Assembly: GCF_003382285.1 (NCBI RefSeq)
Contig: NZ_QTJR01000018.1
Span: 1 to 63,342 of the forward strand
Source of the DNA: Lysobacter soli
GTDB taxonomy: Bacteria; Pseudomonadota; Gammaproteobacteria; Xanthomonadales; Xanthomonadaceae
Direction: 5' to 3'
DNA: 63,342 nucleotides
Shown here: piece by piece, positions 13,368 through 21,891 of the stretch
Layout: every line of letters starts with the position of its first letter
Position numbering within the stretch: the first letter of the stretch is position 1
Position numbers and translations under genes: made by a program
Notes under the pieces: model-generated
Told to the model about the DNA's origin: nothing
What the model saw: only the letters and a program-made list of their open reading frames with translations
Database searches by the model: none

Positions 13368-13709
13368 CTACGCCGTCAGTTCATGCAGTGCACGAAACAG
13401 GTGCGCAAGGTCGTAGGGCTTTCGCAGGTACGGCGCTTCCGAGAACTCCGGTGGCATCAGGTTCGGATCGCGGGCACTGGTGAACATGAATCTGAGTCCG
13501 ATCTTTCCAAGATGGTGTGCCAGGTCAAAGGACAGCTCGTCGCCAAGCTCTACGTCAAGCAATGCGACGTCGAACGCGATATCGTCCCCGAGTGCTCTGA
13601 AGGCCTCGGCGACCGTCAGCACATGGACGGTGTCGTGGCCTTCGGAATCCAGAGCCATCACGACGGTTGCGGCCATCATCGGGCTGTCTTCGAGCAAGAG
13701 TATGCGCAC
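13368..13709 (-). CDS. Single-domain response regulator (REC only)
   Basis: 113 aa, one receiver domain and nothing else: acidic pocket LLLEDS, phospho-acceptor Asp in ALLDVELG, switch Ser in FTSARD, and conserved Lys in LRKPYD. With no output domain it must act by protein contact or as a phosphate shuttle. It lies 39 bp downstream of a second stand-alone receiver, and both follow a histidine kinase on the same strand, so the three probably form one signalling unit. Confidence 0.9.
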   Translation of the reverse strand: MRILLLEDSPMMAATVVMALDSEGHDTVHVLTVAEAFRALGDDIAFDVALLDVELGDELSFDLAHHLGKIGLRFMFTSARDPNLMPPEFSEAPYLRKPYDLAHLFRALHELTA

Positions 13710-13748
13710 AGTATCCCCACGCGGCGTCGCAGCCGACGCCTCGTCTGC

Positions 13749-14105
13749 CTAGTGGAAAGCGAGTGTTCTACGCGCCAGGGGCGACAGACGCGCGAGCATG
13801 TCGGCCACGCCATCCAGCGTGTAGGGCTTGGAAAGGAAAAGGGCGTCACTCGGCGCCGACTGTGGGTCAACGCCAGACGCGAAGCAAACAAGGTGGCCGG
13901 CAAGGCGCAGCTCTTCACCGACCTCCAGCGTGGAGACGCCACCGACGTTCAAATCCAGGATGAAGGCGTCGTACGCGCTGCGTGCGATCAACTCAGCGGT
14001 GGATTCTATCGAGCAGGCAACATCGGCTTCGTGACCCAGAGAGGTCAGCGCCTCGCTGACCTGCTCCGCCGTGGCAGCACAGTCTTCGACCAGAAGGATT
14101 CGCAT
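13749..14105 (-). CDS. Single-domain response regulator (REC only)
   Basis: 118 aa from the ATG at 14105, directly before MRILLVEDC; an ATG nine bases earlier is possible, and the long upstream extension in the same frame is not coding. Receiver hallmarks: VEDC pocket, acceptor Asp in FILDLNVGG, and Lys in LSKPYT. The usual switch Thr/Ser is replaced within CFASGVD. It lacks an output domain. It sits between the kinase upstream and another receiver downstream, and shares only moderate similarity with the latter, so the two may compete for or pass on the same phosphate. Confidence 0.88.
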   Translation of the reverse strand: MRILLVEDCAATAEQVSEALTSLGHEADVACSIESTAELIARSAYDAFILDLNVGGVSTLEVGEELRLAGHLVCFASGVDPQSAPSDALFLSKPYTLDGVADMLARLSPLARRTLAFH

Positions 14106-14417
14106 GCCGGGCCTCATCTCGCAGCGGAGCTGCACGGAGGCTCGGGTGACAGGACCAGGGTGAGTCCGATGCATCAAGGAAGGTACACGCTCGGCCACGC
14201 AAAGAGGTGATGGGTCGTTCATGACGTTGAACGCCGCGGCCTGTGCGTCGGCGATTCGACAAGCAACACGGGTAGCGCGCGTCTTGTGCGACTGGCTTTG
14301 CTCCCTCGTTCCACGGGAGCGTCGACTTCGGACGCGGTCCGCAGTGGGAGTGCTATGTATGCCGCTTGAAGCGGTTCGGCGTGTCCGAAGGAACGTTGTG
14401 CCGGAATGCCGGCCGGC
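14106..14417. other. 312-bp spacer between kinase and receiver genes
   Basis: No gene is supportable. The kinase end and the receiver start are far enough apart that a separate promoter for the two receivers is likely; I could not pick it out. Confidence 0.4.
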
Positions 14418-15581
14418 CTACTGTCCGGCGAATACAGTGGGCTCATCGCCCAGCGAATGCCGGGGAAGGTCGATGGTGAATACGCAGCCAGTGCCGGGAA
14501 CGTTACGCACACTCAGCAGCCCGGCGTTGGCCTCGATGCTCCTGCGGGAGATGGACAGCCCCAGGCCCAGGCCGCTTCTGTCTTGGGCCTGCTGAGTGAA
14601 CGGCAGGAACATCTTCTCCGCGTCACCCGATGAAAGGCCGCCACAACGGTCCTCCACATCAATGAGGATGCGATCCGCCACCGCGTACGCGTTGACGGTG
14701 ATCTCGGTGTGCGGGTGCGAGAACTTGAAGGCGTTCTGGAGCAGATTCCCGGCGGCCGCCAGGAGCAGGTCACGATCCACGTCGACGGCCAGCGATGGGT
14801 CCACGTTGGAAACCTTCAGTGTGAACCCACGTATGTCCGCTTCCAGCGACGCGGAGAGCCTGAGCTCGGCGAGGAACTCGTGGACGGAAAACAACCGGCT
14901 CTGGAGTGGAAGACCGGCGGTCATCCGAACCTCGGCGAGAGAACGGTCGATCAGGTTGCCCAGGTTTACCAGCGAACGCTCGAGGATGCCGCCGGTGGCA
15001 CCGGTGACACCCACGCTTCCATTCCGGATGGCGGAAAGTGCCAGCGTCGCCGTCGCCAGCTGATTGCGCAGCTCGTGGGCAAGGAATCCCAGCCGTGCGT
15101 TCAGATCATGCACGTGCTGGTCCGCGACCACGATGTCGCGCTGATATCCGAACTCGGTGACGGCATTGGCTATCGCGTTGTCGAGACAGCGGTTGAGGAT
15201 CCGGAACTCTTCCACTTCGATCTGCGCATCGAGCTCGAACGCGAGATCAGTGATCGCCTGGCAGAGGTCGCCGTAGTCGTGGACCACTTCTTCGACAGTA
15301 AACCCGTGCTGCATCAGTTCCTTGCCATGCCGGGCCGCCGTATCGCCTATCTCGGACAGCGCCGGCTTGCCGCCACCGGCACGCCCTGAGACGCGTCGGC
15401 TCTGCAGCGGATCGGCGGTCTGCTCGAGTTCAAGTGTCTTGATTACCTGTTCGAGGAACACGGAAATGCCGTGTTCCAGCTCAGCGCCCGGAACGCCATA
15501 GGCGGATCTGGCCTGGACCTTCACCCTGCATCGGGCGGCCAGTTCGTCCCGGTTCGCGATGAGAAAGCGATGCATCATCAC
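14418..15581 (-). CDS. Soluble sensor histidine kinase with RsbRD-like N-terminal domain
   Basis: 387 aa, no membrane segment. The N-terminal about 160 residues are helical (FLIANRDELAARCR, then VEEVVHDYGDLCQAITDLA) and resemble the RsbRD-type sensory domain of stress-signalling proteins. HisKA has the H-box FLAHELRNQLATA, and HATPase has N-box NLLQNAFKFS, the variant G1 box EDRCGG and G2 box GLGLGLSISRR. It should autophosphorylate and pass phosphate to the two stand-alone receivers downstream. The domain order matches the second island kinase at 21892, suggesting paralogues or a shared family. The signal is unknown. Confidence 0.9.
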   Translation of the reverse strand: MMMHRFLIANRDELAARCRVKVQARSAYGVPGAELEHGISVFLEQVIKTLELEQTADPLQSRRVSGRAGGGKPALSEIGDTAARHGKELMQHGFTVEEVVHDYGDLCQAITDLAFELDAQIEVEEFRILNRCLDNAIANAVTEFGYQRDIVVADQHVHDLNARLGFLAHELRNQLATATLALSAIRNGSVGVTGATGGILERSLVNLGNLIDRSLAEVRMTAGLPLQSRLFSVHEFLAELRLSASLEADIRGFTLKVSNVDPSLAVDVDRDLLLAAAGNLLQNAFKFSHPHTEITVNAYAVADRILIDVEDRCGGLSSGDAEKMFLPFTQQAQDRSGLGLGLSISRRSIEANAGLLSVRNVPGTGCVFTIDLPRHSLGDEPTVFAGQ

Positions 15582-15720
15582 AACACCCTACGCCCAATGC
15601 CCGACCACGCCATGCGCGCGGTCTGCGCTCATCGGCCGCACACCTGTGTCCCTGACGATGTCCGCTATCGGTTTTCCATGCCCCGAAGACGCTCGTCTTG
15701 AGGTCGATAGCACCATTGCG

Positions 15721-15990
15721 CTATCGCTCCTGATAGACCGAGTAAGGGGTCGAGTAGAGTCGCCAAAGCCTCAATGCGCCGCCTGCGGCAACGGCGAACC
15801 CAATCACGAACAGACCAACCGGCAGCCAGGCGAGAACCTCGATGATCGGTCGCAGGAAGCTACCCGCCCTCTGGTCTATCGCTGCGAGCACGCCCGAAAC
15901 CATGAGCGCCACGAGGGCGACAGCCGCGCCCCTCCATACACGAACACTCGCCTTTCGCTCCGTCTTCCGATGCCACCGGTTGAAGTCCAC
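15721..15990 (-). CDS. Small membrane protein, two predicted TM helices
   Basis: 89 aa from GTG 15990, which has AGAGG seven bases upstream; a much longer in-frame extension lacks a binding site and is not protein-like. A basic N-terminus (RWHRKTERKASVRVW) is followed by TM1 (GAAVALVALMVSGVLAA) and TM2 (WLPVGLFVIGFAVAAG), with a short charged tail. No family is recognised. It lies on the minus strand upstream of the kinase gene. Confidence 0.6.
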   Translation of the reverse strand: MDFNRWHRKTERKASVRVWRGAAVALVALMVSGVLAAIDQRAGSFLRPIIEVLAWLPVGLFVIGFAVAAGGALRLWRLYSTPYSVYQER

Positions 15991-16099
15991 TGGGTCACCT
16001 CTGTGAATGCTCGCAGTAGGCCTGACGAAGATAAACGAGCGCGTGACGAGACGAGACGGTAACGCACGTCTTCCCGACGCGCTTGCGGGCGCCCAGTGA

Positions 16100-16282
16100 C
16101 TACTTCTGCTCACCGTTTTCGGCGTCATCGCCATCGTGCTCTTCATCCAGCTGCCCGCTGACGCCAGTGCGCCGGTCTTCGTTGTGTCCGGCTACCGGTC
16201 CTGCTGGCTCTTCCGGACGCTGCGATTGTTGCTGGTTGCCTAGACCTATGCGCTGCTTATCGCCTTCATTGACGCTACCCAT
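16100..16282 (-). CDS. Small, very hydrophilic protein
   Basis: 60 aa with ATG at 16282, preceded by GGAAGAG at good spacing. It is rich in Gly, Gln, Glu, Asp and Asn, with no hydrophobic core (GSVNEGDKQRIGLGN, then EEHDGDDAENGEQ). It is probably disordered, like small stress-induced hydrophilic proteins. The call rests on the binding site and composition only, so it could still be chance. Confidence 0.45.
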   Translation of the reverse strand: MGSVNEGDKQRIGLGNQQQSQRPEEPAGPVAGHNEDRRTGVSGQLDEEHDGDDAENGEQK

Positions 16283-16972
16283 CTCGCTCTTCCAAGTGTG
16301 TCGGCGAAGCGCCGAGCATCAACACTGCGCGCCTGGCCGTCAGCATGCAGTGACGCGCCGGTGCACAGCCAACTCAGCGGAAAAGATGCGTCGCGGTGGT
16401 TTCGGCAGAGCCTGCTGTCTGTGTCGCTTGCTACGTTCGATCAACTCACCGGTACGCGAGATGAACCGAGTTCGGCTTTCGCGATCGCACGTGAGATGGG
16501 GCCATCCAAGGCCGGCGTTGCTAACCTCTCGTCACAAGGTGACGCGGATTGCGCAGTCAATCCTAGCTTCTCCGCCACCAGCTCTATGGCACTGTCGGTC
16601 ATCGTGATCAGAGTTGGCGACGAATCAACGTCCGATGCCAGCTCGAGCGGGAAAGCTCCGGCCGAAGCTTGCAGGCGAACCTCGAAGGGGCTTGCAGGTG
16701 TCGGATAAACCAAACTCCGTGATCATCAGGGCTCAGGTGACGAACACCACTTGCGAAACTGTCCGACCCGGCTACCTGGAACAAAGGACATGGGTGATGA
16801 CGTCAATGTCGCGCATGCGCATTTTCGCAAGGCGTCACCCTGGGCGCTCCCAGAAGAGTAACAGCGTTTACCCACCTCATAGAGTTGCCTCCGTTTCGCT
16901 CCGGTCGCTTCGACCCGAGATGAAGCGGACCAGAGACGCGACCGGACATGCGCCGAATAATGCGGTCATACA
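16283..16972. other. 690-bp stretch without a supportable gene
   Basis: An open minus frame (16441-16713, TTG start) contains TMTDSAIELVAEKLG, which could be a helix of a small protein, but there is no good start signal. I do not call it. Nothing else stands out. Confidence 0.4.
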
Positions 16973-17206
16973 CTACGGCTTGCCCCCCAGCGACTTAACT
17001 ATAAGCCCCTGCTCGTAGACAGCCTGCGCAAGCTCGGTCATTCGAACGGCGAACTCGTGGCCATTAACGAAGATGATCGTGAACTTGCCGCCGCCGTCAG
17101 CCGTTGGCTCTACGGCAGACATGTGGACGATGTGGCGGGGATTTATCCAGTTGTCGCCTAGCTTGATCAATGGGGTCATTCCTTGCGGGACAAAGTCTGC
17201 ACTCAC
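16973..17206 (-). CDS. Small conserved-looking protein, unknown function
   Basis: 77 aa. The pattern is LIKLGDNWINPRHIVHMSAVE, a Gly-rich turn, FTIIFVNGHEFAV, then a C-terminal helix. This strand-turn-strand-helix outline is reminiscent of small FlbD/LytTR-like beta proteins, but the resemblance is only in layout. It ends a run of minus-strand small genes (16973-17922). Confidence 0.6.
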   Translation of the reverse strand: MSADFVPQGMTPLIKLGDNWINPRHIVHMSAVEPTADGGGKFTIIFVNGHEFAVRMTELAQAVYEQGLIVKSLGGKP

Positions 17207-17294
17207 TCGCGCTGTCTACTGTGACGAGCAGCAACTCAAACCCGCGCCAATAAGTAAGTGCAAAGCTCCACCGTCCACCCCATTGTCGCCGTCT

Positions 17295-17588
17295 TCAATG
17301 CCTTGAGCGATGGCGTATCTGAGCAATTGCGAAGTCCTCGTAGCTTCGATCGGCATCCAGTGCTTGCAGTCGTGCCGATACCTGCTCGAACTCCTCCCGT
17401 GTGAGATCGCGAACGATCACCTGAAGCTCCGGCGGACTCATCCTGCCTTCCGCCCTGGACGTCCTGAATCGCGGCAGCAGCCTATCCTTGGAGAGTAGAG
17501 CGAATCGCTTCTCGTCAGTAACGTAGATGCGTCCGCACTCCCGCAGCATCTGCGCAGTCACATCGCCTGGAGTCGCGCGGAAAGACAT
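17295..17588 (-). CDS. Small hypothetical protein
   Basis: 97 aa, ATG at 17588, eight bases after the stop of the upstream membrane-protein gene, so probably co-transcribed with it. It is mostly charged and helical (LTREEFEQVSARLQALDADRSYEDFAIAQI). The ribosome binding site is weak. No family is recognised. Confidence 0.5.
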   Translation of the reverse strand: MSFRATPGDVTAQMLRECGRIYVTDEKRFALLSKDRLLPRFRTSRAEGRMSPPELQVIVRDLTREEFEQVSARLQALDADRSYEDFAIAQIRHRSRH

Positions 17589-17595
17589 CGGAGTA

Positions 17596-17922
17596 TCAGC
17601 TCTCGACTGCGAGCGCCACTACAGCGGCGATGCCTGCCCCGACCGTGCACCAGTACGCCAAGAGCAAGATCGCGCGATAGCGAGAGCAGTAGCGGGCGCC
17701 AGCTTCGTCTATGCTGCCCATAAACTCTCGCGTCAGCAGATAGAGCATCGTGCTGCGCGCGCTCAGGACGGTGCGATCGTGCCAGCGAGCGGGCTGAGCC
17801 GCGTGCATCCACTGTTCAGGATGCCGCGACTTCAAGCCCCTCAGAAACGTGATCCATACGACGGTCTCAATTGCGATAGCGATCGCAAACAGAACGCAGG
17901 CGCTGGCAGTTACCGGCTTCAT
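17596..17922 (-). CDS. Small membrane protein, two predicted TM helices
   Basis: 108 aa. TM1 near the N-terminus (ACVLFAIAIAIETVVWITFL) and TM2 near the C-terminus (ILLLAYWCTVGAGIAAVVAL) are joined by a basic loop of about 50 residues. It starts a short minus-strand operon with the gene at 17295. Function unknown; it could be an accessory membrane subunit. Confidence 0.6.
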   Translation of the reverse strand: MKPVTASACVLFAIAIAIETVVWITFLRGLKSRHPEQWMHAAQPARWHDRTVLSARSTMLYLLTREFMGSIDEAGARYCSRYRAILLLAYWCTVGAGIAAVVALAVES

Positions 17923-18716
17923 GGAAATTCTCGTGGCAGCTCCATCGCACGCCAGTGGGGGCGAAGCAACGTCGGCGAACTATTCAGCTTCGCCGATGGT
18001 CCGTTCGACTAGAACCGTGAGGCTTGGCCGTTCCTATGGCCCAGAGCGCTTCATGCGCGTGCCCTGAAGTAGTTCGGTCAGGACAGTTGCTGATGTCTGC
18101 AGTGTGCTCTGACTCTCGTGACCATGTCGTTACGAGCACCGCCCAAAGCCGAGCAGGTCACCGCGAGATTCCGCAAACTACGAACCCAGTCCACGTTCGG
18201 CACGCTTCTGCGACCTACCGAAATACCTGCACCACCGCACGGAGGAGCAGGCGTTTGCTACATGGCCACGGGGGCATGGAGTGGTACGGTCGCCCTGCGG
18301 GGTTTCAGGGCTCTGACTGTCTGTAGTGGCGAGCTGGCGCGCGATGCTGCAGCCGCCCCCCCTGACCACGTGGACCTCCAGCTCCCTGGCGGCAGCGCGT
18401 GAGACGATCATTGGCTAGCGTCCTGACGTCTTCGGAAATGTCTGAAGTGGCAAGCGCGCCATTGATCGCATTCATCAGCAATGCGTAACGATCGGCTTCC
18501 GTAAGGGTCGTGTGCCCCGATCTGCAGCGCGTGAACTGTGGTAGAAAAATCCTCGGTGTCACAGCATTCTTCCGTATGAGGCTTCGCCCAGGCCGCATGC
18601 GCCGAGATCCAGTGGAACCAGCAGCGGCCATGCTGCATTCCCGTCAGTGGAGTGTACGAGTCTCGTTCTGGCCGCTCTTGAATCGCGGCTCACCTCTGAA
18701 AGATGAGGGTACAGAA
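17923..18716. other. About 800 bp without a confident gene
   Basis: A minus-strand frame at 18305-18631 includes a protein-like stretch (YALLMNAINGALATSDISED) that turns low-quality after a G-run near 18356. This might be a frameshifted remnant. I found no start signal and do not call it. Confidence 0.4.
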
Positions 18717-18743
18717 GAACGGCGAGGGAAGCCCTCGCCGTTC
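18717..18743 (-). terminator. Intrinsic terminator of the fasciclin gene
   Basis: Perfect 12-bp stem GAACGGCGAGGG with a 3-nt loop and its complement, 20 bp past the fasciclin stop codon. On the minus strand it runs into TTCTGT. Confidence 0.75.
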
Positions 18744-18762
18744 CGTTGACACCCGCTGGCGG

Positions 18763-19206
18763 TTACTGCTTAGTCGGAATGTTGACCTTATCGATCCCAT
18801 GGAGCAGACCATTGCTCGACCCGATGTCGGCAGAGGTAATCAGCGCTCCATCAATGCTGAGCTGGTCGTCCTTCAGGATGATCGGGGCCGACTGGCCGTT
18901 GACGGTTCTGGCAGCGTCCCACTTGCCAACGTCGGCCGCGGTCTTGCGGCCGCTGACAACATGATAGTTCAGCAGCGAGACGAGTTCTTCCTTGTTCTCG
19001 GGCTTGAACAGACTTTCCAGCTTGCCAGCCGGAAGCTTTTCAAATGCCGCATCCGTCGGTGCGAACACCGTGAAAGGGCCCGTGCCGCGCAGCGTTTCGG
19101 TCATGCCCGCGGCATCAAGTGCCTTGCCAAAAGTCCTGAAGGACCCATTGGCGGCGGCGGTGTCGACGAGATTCTTGCCGTTGGGAATGTTGGTTACGGT
19201 GTTCAT
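18763..19206 (-). CDS. Fasciclin-domain protein
   Basis: 147 aa from ATG 19206 with AGAGG upstream; the frame stays open further upstream but is not protein-like there. A single FAS1 domain fills it: NLVDTAAANGSFRTF at the start, the conserved FTVFAPTDAAFEKLP (H1 box), LLNYHVVSGR in the middle, and NGLLHGIDKVNIPT (H2 box) at the end. No signal peptide is visible, which is unusual because bacterial FAS1 proteins are usually exported; cytoplasmic versions do exist. It is transcribed alone and ends at a strong hairpin. Adhesion or stress roles are known in the family; its own role is unknown. Confidence 0.93.
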   Translation of the reverse strand: MNTVTNIPNGKNLVDTAAANGSFRTFGKALDAAGMTETLRGTGPFTVFAPTDAAFEKLPAGKLESLFKPENKEELVSLLNYHVVSGRKTAADVGKWDAARTVNGQSAPIILKDDQLSIDGALITSADIGSSNGLLHGIDKVNIPTKQ

Positions 19207-20166
19207 ACAGGATTGCCTCTTATATGGTCCGCTGTTTTGCGGAATCCAGGGCGGCCGAAGCCAGACCCCGCTCGAAGCGGGGCGAGTGAGGCTCAGTGCG
19301 GAGGAGGAGTGGAATTGCAGCGCGGCTGAGTGGCCGTTGCGACGTTGCATCGCAATGCACAAGGATCGTGCGCCGTTGAGCGTGAGTTGGGCGTGAGCTA
19401 GCCTCGTCGCGGACCGGTGCTCGTTGGCCACGCGCCGCGGCTTGTACTCAGCAGCAGGAAGGGATCACCGCGCATGCTGGTGGCGTACCCAGCATGAATG
19501 TCATGCCTGGACGCGTCATTCACTCAACAGAATGAGCGCATAGTGTCGCAGGTTGCGAGCATGTATCGCTCCGTCTCAGTTGTGTTAGCCCCCAAGGCTG
19601 TGACCTCAAATCAGAACAGCCAATCGCGGGGCTGAGGACACTAATCATGAGAACGCTCATCGAAATGCTCGCATCACAGGTCACGCAGGCGATTGGGTCG
19701 TTGAGGGTGGATCGGCCACCGCAGCTACCAGACCCCGTGCGCGACGGGTGGCCAGTGCTAGCATTCACGCATCCACATTCGAGCCGAATGACTGCAAACC
19801 TTCGATCCTCATCATTGCGTCGCAAATCCTTCCGAAAGTTCCTCCATATTGATCGACCCACGCCGTAACACGGCGCCCGGCCATTGATAGCATCACGCTG
19901 ACCGAAGAGACCGCGGACCGCTTCTTTAAGTCACGAGTTAGTAACAACAGTTGGCGCACTCTCCAATGGCACTACGGCGCAACGTCGTACTGGCTATCCG
20001 GCCGCACAGCACGCCCCGCTCCTACCTTCCCTGAGCTCAAGCGCCCCATGTCGGTCGGGTTTGCTATTCGTTGGCGCTGCGGGCCATTTGCATCACACAC
20101 CCATCGCCGCCGAGTTGCGGGTTCGTTTTCCGACGATGCCGCGGCGACGGCTGAACGGAGATCATC
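19207..20166. other. 960-bp stretch without a confident gene
   Basis: A minus-strand frame from GTG 19959 to 19765 reads partly protein-like (AWVDQYGGTFGRICDAMMRI) but has no recognisable family or binding site. The stretch is clearly AT-richer than the core flanks. Confidence 0.4.
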
Positions 20167-20859
20167 ATGAACGGCGCAACCGCCCCGTTGTTCACAGACG
20201 TACTCAAGTCGATACCGAGGTTCTTCGGCATCCGACTCGACGCGAGGCCAGCCTACCGAATGGAGGACCTCGTCGGCCCCGTGGAGATCAGGCGCTACGC
20301 CCCAGCCTTGTTTGTGCATACCTCTGCGGACGGAAGCCATGACGCGGCGGTGCGTGTCGCACGCGAGAAGCTAGAGGATTACATCTACGGTGACAACGAA
20401 GCCTTAGAGAAGATGGAGATGACCTATCCGACGTACCAGGGCGACGACGAGTCCACGATGTTCCCCAGTGCCTTACGCATGCGCGAGAGGCACGGCTGGA
20501 GAGTTGCATTTTTCCTCTCCAACAACTTGGCCGCTGGGGAGGCGCCGCTACCGGACGATCCAACGGTAAGAGTCCATGAATCGCCGGAAACATTGGTTGC
20601 CGTACTCGGATACCGCGGTGCCGACACGGAGGAGAGCCGCACCGCTGCTAAGAGTGACCTAATGCAAGCACTGTCAGGGTCACGGTGGTCGGCAGACGAT
20701 CAGGTGTACTGGGCAACTTACGACCAGGCGTTTGCCATTCCCTATCTCAAGAAGAATGAAGTTCATGTCCGTGTAGCGAACTCGAAGACGGAGATTGTCG
20801 TCTCGGCCAAGGTCGACGAGGCATGCAACAGCGACAGTGAAGCCGCAAACCAAGCCTAA
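20167..20859 (+). CDS. SOUL-family heme-binding-like protein
   Basis: 230 aa. The SOUL/HBP signature runs through it: VEIRRYAPALFVHT near residue 40, LEDYIYGDN, the METTYP-like segment where others have MTAPV, PDDPTVRVHESPETLVAVLGYRG, and the late YDQAFAIPYLKKNEV that matches the family's closing YxPPWxxPxxRRNEV. SOUL proteins bind heme or related tetrapyrroles in the cytoplasm. No heme-ligating residue can be assigned with confidence, and no signal peptide is present. The following small gene lies 25 bp downstream and is probably co-transcribed. Confidence 0.88.
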   Translation: MNGATAPLFTDVLKSIPRFFGIRLDARPAYRMEDLVGPVEIRRYAPALFVHTSADGSHDAAVRVAREKLEDYIYGDNEALEKMEMTYPTYQGDDESTMFPSALRMRERHGWRVAFFLSNNLAAGEAPLPDDPTVRVHESPETLVAVLGYRGADTEESRTAAKSDLMQALSGSRWSADDQVYWATYDQAFAIPYLKKNEVHVRVANSKTEIVVSAKVDEACNSDSEAANQA

Positions 20860-20884
20860 CCGCAGTACGCTCCGGAGAACTGAA

Positions 20885-21277
20885 ATGCAAATCTTCACGA
20901 ATGAAAAGAGAGATCGAAGTTTCCTACGCCCGGTCACTGAGGACGATTTGGCATTACAGCGCGCCGAGAACGAAGGACTGCCTTTCTTGTCGCACCGCGA
21001 TGAAGCGAGCCATCTCTTCGCCCGCGTGTCGATGAGGCTCCGAAAGGGGCTTAGTCCAGTCGCGGATGGGAACTTGCTGACCCTTGAAGAGCTCCTCGCC
21101 GCGGTCAAAAAGGTGACGCAAAGCGACACACAATTACGTCAGCAGTGTGCAAACCTGGTTGCACTCTTGGCATCGGACATTCGGAATGCGAAGCAGTTCT
21201 CCTTGGATAGTTGTCTCCGCGCCAGGCCGCTGCGCGATTGGCGCGAGCGCTACAACGGCCTAGAGTTCCTGCGATGA
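20885..21277 (+). CDS. Small soluble protein of unknown function
   Basis: 130 aa, ATG at 20885 preceded by GGAGAA. It is charged and helical: LRPVTEDDLALQRAENEGLP, then a Leu-rich helix (LTLEELLAAVKKVTQSDTQLRQ). It is placed directly after the SOUL gene with a 25-bp gap, so probably translated from the same message. I do not recognise a family. Confidence 0.6.
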   Translation: MQIFTNEKRDRSFLRPVTEDDLALQRAENEGLPFLSHRDEASHLFARVSMRLRKGLSPVADGNLLTLEELLAAVKKVTQSDTQLRQQCANLVALLASDIRNAKQFSLDSCLRARPLRDWRERYNGLEFLR

Positions 21278-21510
21278 CCCTCGCCGAAACCGCATCCTTC
21301 TGCGCTAGCGGATGCTGATGCGCTAAGTGCTGGGCTCTCGCGTCACCTGGATGTTTGCCGCACAAAAGATCAGTTGCCGGCCAGACCGCCAGGCTTGCGT
21401 TCCCGCGGCTGGCAGAGCCCGGCCGTCAGCAGACATCTCTTGCGGAACGCCAATCATTCTTCTGCACTGCTTTTACGCTCGGCCGGCTACCTTGCCCGCA
21501 GGAGGGTCAG

Positions 21511-21723
21511 ATGCCGGCGCCCCTGAACTCGCAGCGAGAAAACCAACGTGACGCGGCGGCGCGGCTCGCGCAGGCGCTCGCTCAGCTCGCCGAACAGCGC
21601 GACGCCCTCAGCTGGCACCGCCAGAAATCGCGCCAGCTAACAGACCAGTCCAGCCGCTTGGTTAGCGCAAGCCAGTTGCTCCGAGAAAAGATTGAGGAGT
21701 CGTGGCGACGCCTGGCTGAGTAA
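21511..21723 (+). CDS. Small coiled-coil protein
   Basis: 70 aa. The ATG at 21511 follows GGAGGG, a strong binding site, which fixes this start. The whole protein is Gln/Ala/Leu-rich helix with heptad spacing (AARLAQALAQLAEQRDAL), suggesting a coiled-coil dimer. It may be a partner for the kinase encoded 170 bp downstream, but this is only positional. Confidence 0.6.
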   Translation: MPAPLNSQRENQRDAAARLAQALAQLAEQRDALSWHRQKSRQLTDQSSRLVSASQLLREKIEESWRRLAE

Positions 21724-21891
21724 GCAGGTCGCGGCAATCATGCGCCGATCATTGCGACTCGACGACCAACGGGGTCAGCCACGTCAAACTTCCCTGCCGA
21801 GCACGTCTCACCCCATAAGCGAGCTCATCAGTGCAGACCTGATCGTCACGCGCTCGTGTCAGGGTAGCCGGTCCCGGAGAGAGAGTCCGTA

